Source: CAZWUZ01 sp964637655 [NCBI: uncultured bacterium] (GTDB taxonomy: Bacteria; DAOPZR01). Taken from it: a stretch of 7,413 nucleotides of DNA. Below, piece after piece: positions 4,840 through 7,413 of the stretch (position 1 is its first letter; each line of letters opens with the position of its first letter). The translations under genes were made by a program, and so were the position numbers. The DNA lies in the NCBI GenBank assembly GCA_964637655.1, contig CAZWUZ010000193.1, forward strand, positions 1 through 7,413, read 5' to 3'. A model generated the notes under the pieces. That model was not told the origin of the DNA and made no database searches. It was given only the letters and a program-made list of their open reading frames with translations.

Positions 4840-7413
4840 CAGAACAGCGTCAGTTGCCCGTCCTCCGGCATGCCCGCCAGCGCGCCGGCCGCGCGCAGCG
4901 CCTCCACCTGCGCGCTGTTGACCCCGCAGCGGTCGCGCAGTTCGCGGATGGTGCGCAGTTCCTGCCGCTCGCGCTCCGCGATGATCCGCCGCGCCACCTT
5001 TTCGCCCAGCCCGCCGATGGCCATCAGCGGCTGGCGCAGTTTTCCCTCTTCGAGGGCAAACTTCGCCACCGGCGAATGCTGCAGGTGCACGGGGAGGAAC
5101 TGCACGCCGCGCGCGTAGCACTCGCGCGCCACTTCCAGCAGCACCAGCAGCTTTTCCTCCTTCTGCGTCAGCCGCTCGAGCGCGCGGTCCTTCTCCCGCC
5201 GCTGGAACTCCGCCAGTTTCTCCGCCACCGCCGCCGCGCCGCTGCCGATCAGCGCGTCGTACTCCGTCAGCTTGGTGGTGAAGTACGCCGCGTAGAAGGC
5301 GGCGGGCTGGTAGACCTTGAAGTAGGCGCAGCGCAGCGCCATCAGCGTGTAGGCCGCCGCATGCGCCTTGGGGAACATGTACTTGATCAGGTTGCACGAC
5401 TCGATGTACCACTCGGGCACCCCGCAGCCGCGCATCGCCTGCATGTCCTTCGCCTCGAGTTTTTTTCCCTTGCGCACCCGTTCCATGATCTGGAAGGCAT
5501 GCCGCGCGGGGAGGCCCGCCTGCTGCAGGTAGAGCATGATGTCGTCGCGCAGGGCGATGACCTCGCGCAGCGACGCCTTGCCCTCCTTGATGAAGCGCTC
5601 GGCATTGCCCGACCAGACATCGGTGCCGTGCGACAGTCCGGAGATGAGCAGCAGCTCGACGATGGTTTTCGGTTTCGTCGCCTCGAGCATGCGCCGCACG
5701 AACGACGTGCCGAATTCCGGCAGCCCGAGCACCCCCAGGCCGCAGCCGATGTCGGCACGCTTCACCTTCAGCGAGCGCACCGACGAGAAGAGGCGCAGCG
5801 TGGCGGGATCGTCGAGCGGGATGCTCAGCGGGTCGATGCCGGTATAGTCCTGCAGCAGGCGCATGGTGGACGGCATATCGTGCCCGAGGATGTCGAGCTT
5901 GACCAGCTGGTTTTCCATCACGTGGTAGTCGAAATGCGTCGTCAGCGCCTTCTCCCCGCCCGTACTCTCGCCGGGGAAGTTGACGGGCGTGAAGCGGTTG
6001 ATATCCTCCGTGGCGGGGACCAGCACGAGGCCGCCCGGATGCTGCCCGTTGGCGCTCTTCACCCCGACGAGGCCGCGCGCCAGGCGGCGGTCCTCCGCCC
6101 GCCCGAAACTGCGCCCGGTCTTCTCCGCGAACTTGCGCGCATAGCCGATGGCGTTCTTCTCCTTGAGCGTGAGCACCGTGCCGGCGCGGAACACATTCTC
6201 CTTGCCGAGCATATCGATGACGTACTGGTGCGCCTGCGGCTGGTACTCGCCGGCGAAGTTGAGATCGATGTCGGGGGTCTTGTCCCCCTCGAAGCCGACG
6301 AAGGTCTCGAACGGAATGTTGTAGCCGTCGCGCAGTTCGGTCTTGCCGCAGGCGGGACAGGCGCGCAGCGGCAGGTCGGGCCCGACCGCGGCGAGCACGC
6401 TGAATTCGAAGTGCCGGCAGCGCGGGCAGCGGTAATGCGGGGCAAGCGGATTGACCTCGGTGATGCCGCAGAGGTAGGCGACGAAGGAGGAACCGACCGA
6501 GCCGCGCGACCCGACAAGATAGCCGTCGTCGTTCGACTTCTTCACCAGTTTCTGCGCCATGAGGTAGAGGTCGGCGAACTGGTTGCCGATGATCTTGCCC
6601 AGTTCATACTCCATGCGCTCGCGCACCGTTGCCGGCGGATCGTCGCCGCCGAACTGCCGCAGCCCCGCCTCGGCCAGGCGGCGGAGTTCGTCCGCCGCCC
6701 CCGGCAGGCGCGGCGAGTAAAACCCGTCGGGGATGGGCTGGACGCTGTCGCACAGCGCGGCGATGCGCTGCGGGTGGTCGATAACCGCCGCCTGCGCCGC
6801 GGCCGCTTCCAGCCACGGAAACTCCGCGAGCATCTCCGCGGTGGTGCGCAGGTGCAGCGGCACCTCGCGTTCCGCGTCGGCGAACCCGAGCCCGACCTGC
6901 AGCACGCGCCGGAAATAGGCGTCCTGCGGATCGAGGAAATGGACGTCGGAGGTCGCCACCGTCATCCGTCCCGCCTGCTCCCCGAGTTCCCAGACGCGGC
7001 GGTTGAGCGCGTGCAGGTCCTCGTCGGTGTGGAACCCCGGTTTCGTGCCGAGCATGAAGCGGTTGTTGCCGACCGGCTGCATCTCGAGGTAGTCGTAGAA
7101 GCGCGCGGTCGCCTGCAGATCGGCCGCCGGCGCATGGGCGAGCAGGGCACGGATCACCTCACCCTTCTCGCAGGCGCTGCCGAGCAGCAGCCCGTCGCGA
7201 TGCTGCGCCAGCGTGCTGCGCAGCAGGCGCGGCACGCGGTAGAAGGTTTCCGTGTAGGAGCGGCTGACCAGCGTGTAGAGATTGCGCAGCCCGACTTCGT
7301 TGCGCGCCAGCAGGATGATGTGGTGCAGGCCCGGGACGCGGCGGGGGGGCGCCCCGCCCCCCCCGACCCGTCCGCCCGCCCGGAGGGGCCCCCCACCCCC
7401 CGCCCGGCGCGGG
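4839..7413 (-). CDS. polC: DNA polymerase III PolC-type alpha subunit, C-terminal part (5' end beyond window)
   Basis: This is the replicative DNA polymerase of the Gram-positive type, combining polymerase and 3'-5' exonuclease in one chain. About 850 C-terminal residues are present, against roughly 1,400-1,450 in full PolC. The N-terminal, OB and exonuclease domains are outside. Reading from the edge, the recognisable sequence begins LHHIILLARNEVGLRNLYTL (about 7330-7270). The C-terminal PHP half follows, with ATSDVHFLDPQDAY near 6950. Next are DDGYLVGSRGSVGSSFVA (about 6520-6480) and a CxxC-x19-CxxC zinc site (about 6428-6348). The palm catalytic pair is in GDKTPDIDLNF (about 6280), with the third aspartate in KLDILGHD (about 5894). 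Fingers and a helix-hairpin-helix (AIGGLGEKVARRI, about 5015) precede the end QLTLF, a beta-clamp-binding-like tail. No in-frame start belongs here; a GTG at 7235 is internal. Residues encoded by 7341-7413 do not look like PolC. It heads the operon with the aminopeptidase and lipoprotein. Confidence 0.97.
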   Translation of the reverse strand, partial: PRRAGGGGPLRAGGRVGGGGAPPRRVPGLHHIILLARNEVGLRNLYTLVSRSYTETFYRVPRLLRSTLAQHRDGLLLGSACEKGEVIRALLAHAPAADLQATARFYDYLEMQPVGNNRFMLGTKPGFHTDEDLHALNRRVWELGEQAGRMTVATSDVHFLDPQDAYFRRVLQVGLGFADAEREVPLHLRTTAEMLAEFPWLEAAAAQAAVIDHPQRIAALCDSVQPIPDGFYSPRLPGAADELRRLAEAGLRQFGGDDPPATVRERMEYELGKIIGNQFADLYLMAQKLVKKSNDDGYLVGSRGSVGSSFVAYLCGITEVNPLAPHYRCPRCRHFEFSVLAAVGPDLPLRACPACGKTELRDGYNIPFETFVGFEGDKTPDIDLNFAGEYQPQAHQYVIDMLGKENVFRAGTVLTLKEKNAIGYARKFAEKTGRSFGRAEDRRLARGLVGVKSANGQHPGGLVLVPATEDINRFTPVNFPGESTGGEKALTTHFDYHVMENQLVKLDILGHDMPSTMRLLQDYTGIDPLSIPLDDPATLRLFSSVRSLKVKRADIGCGLGVLGLPEFGTSFVRRMLEATKPKTIVELLLISGLSHGTDVWSGNAERFIKEGKASLREVIALRDDIMLYLQQAGLPARHAFQIMERVRKGKKLEAKDMQAMRGCGVPEWYIESCNLIKYMFPKAHAAAYTLMALRCAYFKVYQPAAFYAAYFTTKLTEYDALIGSGAAAVAEKLAEFQRREKDRALERLTQKEEKLLVLLEVARECYARGVQFLPVHLQHSPVAKFALEEGKLRQPLMAIGGLGEKVARRIIAERERQELRTIRELRDRCGVNSAQVEALRAAGALAGMPEDGQLTLF
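7341..7413. other. G/C homopolymer-rich contig edge, probably unreliable sequence
   Basis: These 73 bases are almost entirely G and C (four A/T in all), with runs of seven G (7343-7349), eight C (7357-7364), four G plus six C (7385-7394) and another six C (7396-7401). The PolC frame stays open but reads as Gly/Arg/Pro filler, whereas the family should continue with an ordinary loop leading out of the exonuclease domain. The break is abrupt, just upstream of the well-matched LHHIILLARN segment. It is most likely low-quality or misassembled sequence rather than biology. Confidence 0.7.

Noticed and set aside
3461-4921. 486-residue open frame on the plus strand, longer than the gene opposite it
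   Set aside because: It is the antisense shadow of the M18 aminopeptidase, produced by high third-position GC. The minus frame has all M18 catalytic motifs and this one has none.
1-7413. CRISPR array, tRNA or rRNA genes, complete insertion sequence
   Set aside because: I saw no regularly spaced direct repeats, tRNA-like cloverleaf with conserved TTCGA-type arms, rRNA segments, or transposase-like frames with terminal repeats.

Overview
The window looks like GC-rich chromosomal DNA from a bacterium that uses a Gram-positive-type replicative polymerase. The strongest clue is the C-terminal half of a PolC-type DNA polymerase III alpha subunit, an enzyme typical of Firmicutes and a few other lineages. 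High GC together with PolC excludes the classic low-GC Firmicutes as the nearest model. I cannot place the organism further. The right edge dissolves into G/C homopolymers that no longer read as PolC, so it is probably a poor-quality contig end.

Left part, plus strand (1-1443). A 44-residue Gly/Lys-rich peptide gene (89-223) has a near-perfect Shine-Dalgarno. It is followed by a hairpin-rich stretch without a convincing gene that ends in a strong intrinsic terminator (377-409). A metallo-beta-lactamase-fold hydrolase follows (532-1443, probable TTG start).

Middle part (1444-2423). About 1 kb of decayed sequence lies between the convergent hydrolase gene and the minus-strand operon. It holds a minus-strand remnant of the N-terminal domain of a B12-binding-type radical SAM protein (1701-2003), whose homology stops at a 12-bp inverted repeat. 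It also holds two diverged copies of a block, each with a sigma70-like promoter (TTGACG, 17-bp spacer, TA-rich -10) and a shared 21-bp segment.

Right part, minus strand (2424-7413). Three genes form a compact operon read right to left: polC (partial), an M18 aspartyl-type aminopeptidase that starts 10 nt after polC, and a lipoprotein of unknown function whose start overlaps the aminopeptidase stop. Replication, peptide turnover and an envelope lipoprotein are thus probably co-transcribed. The functional link between them, if any, is not evident from sequence.

The polC operon is ordinary in content. The parts worth a second look are the structured region before the terminator, the duplicated promoter-like blocks with the truncated radical SAM remnant, and the orphan lipoprotein.
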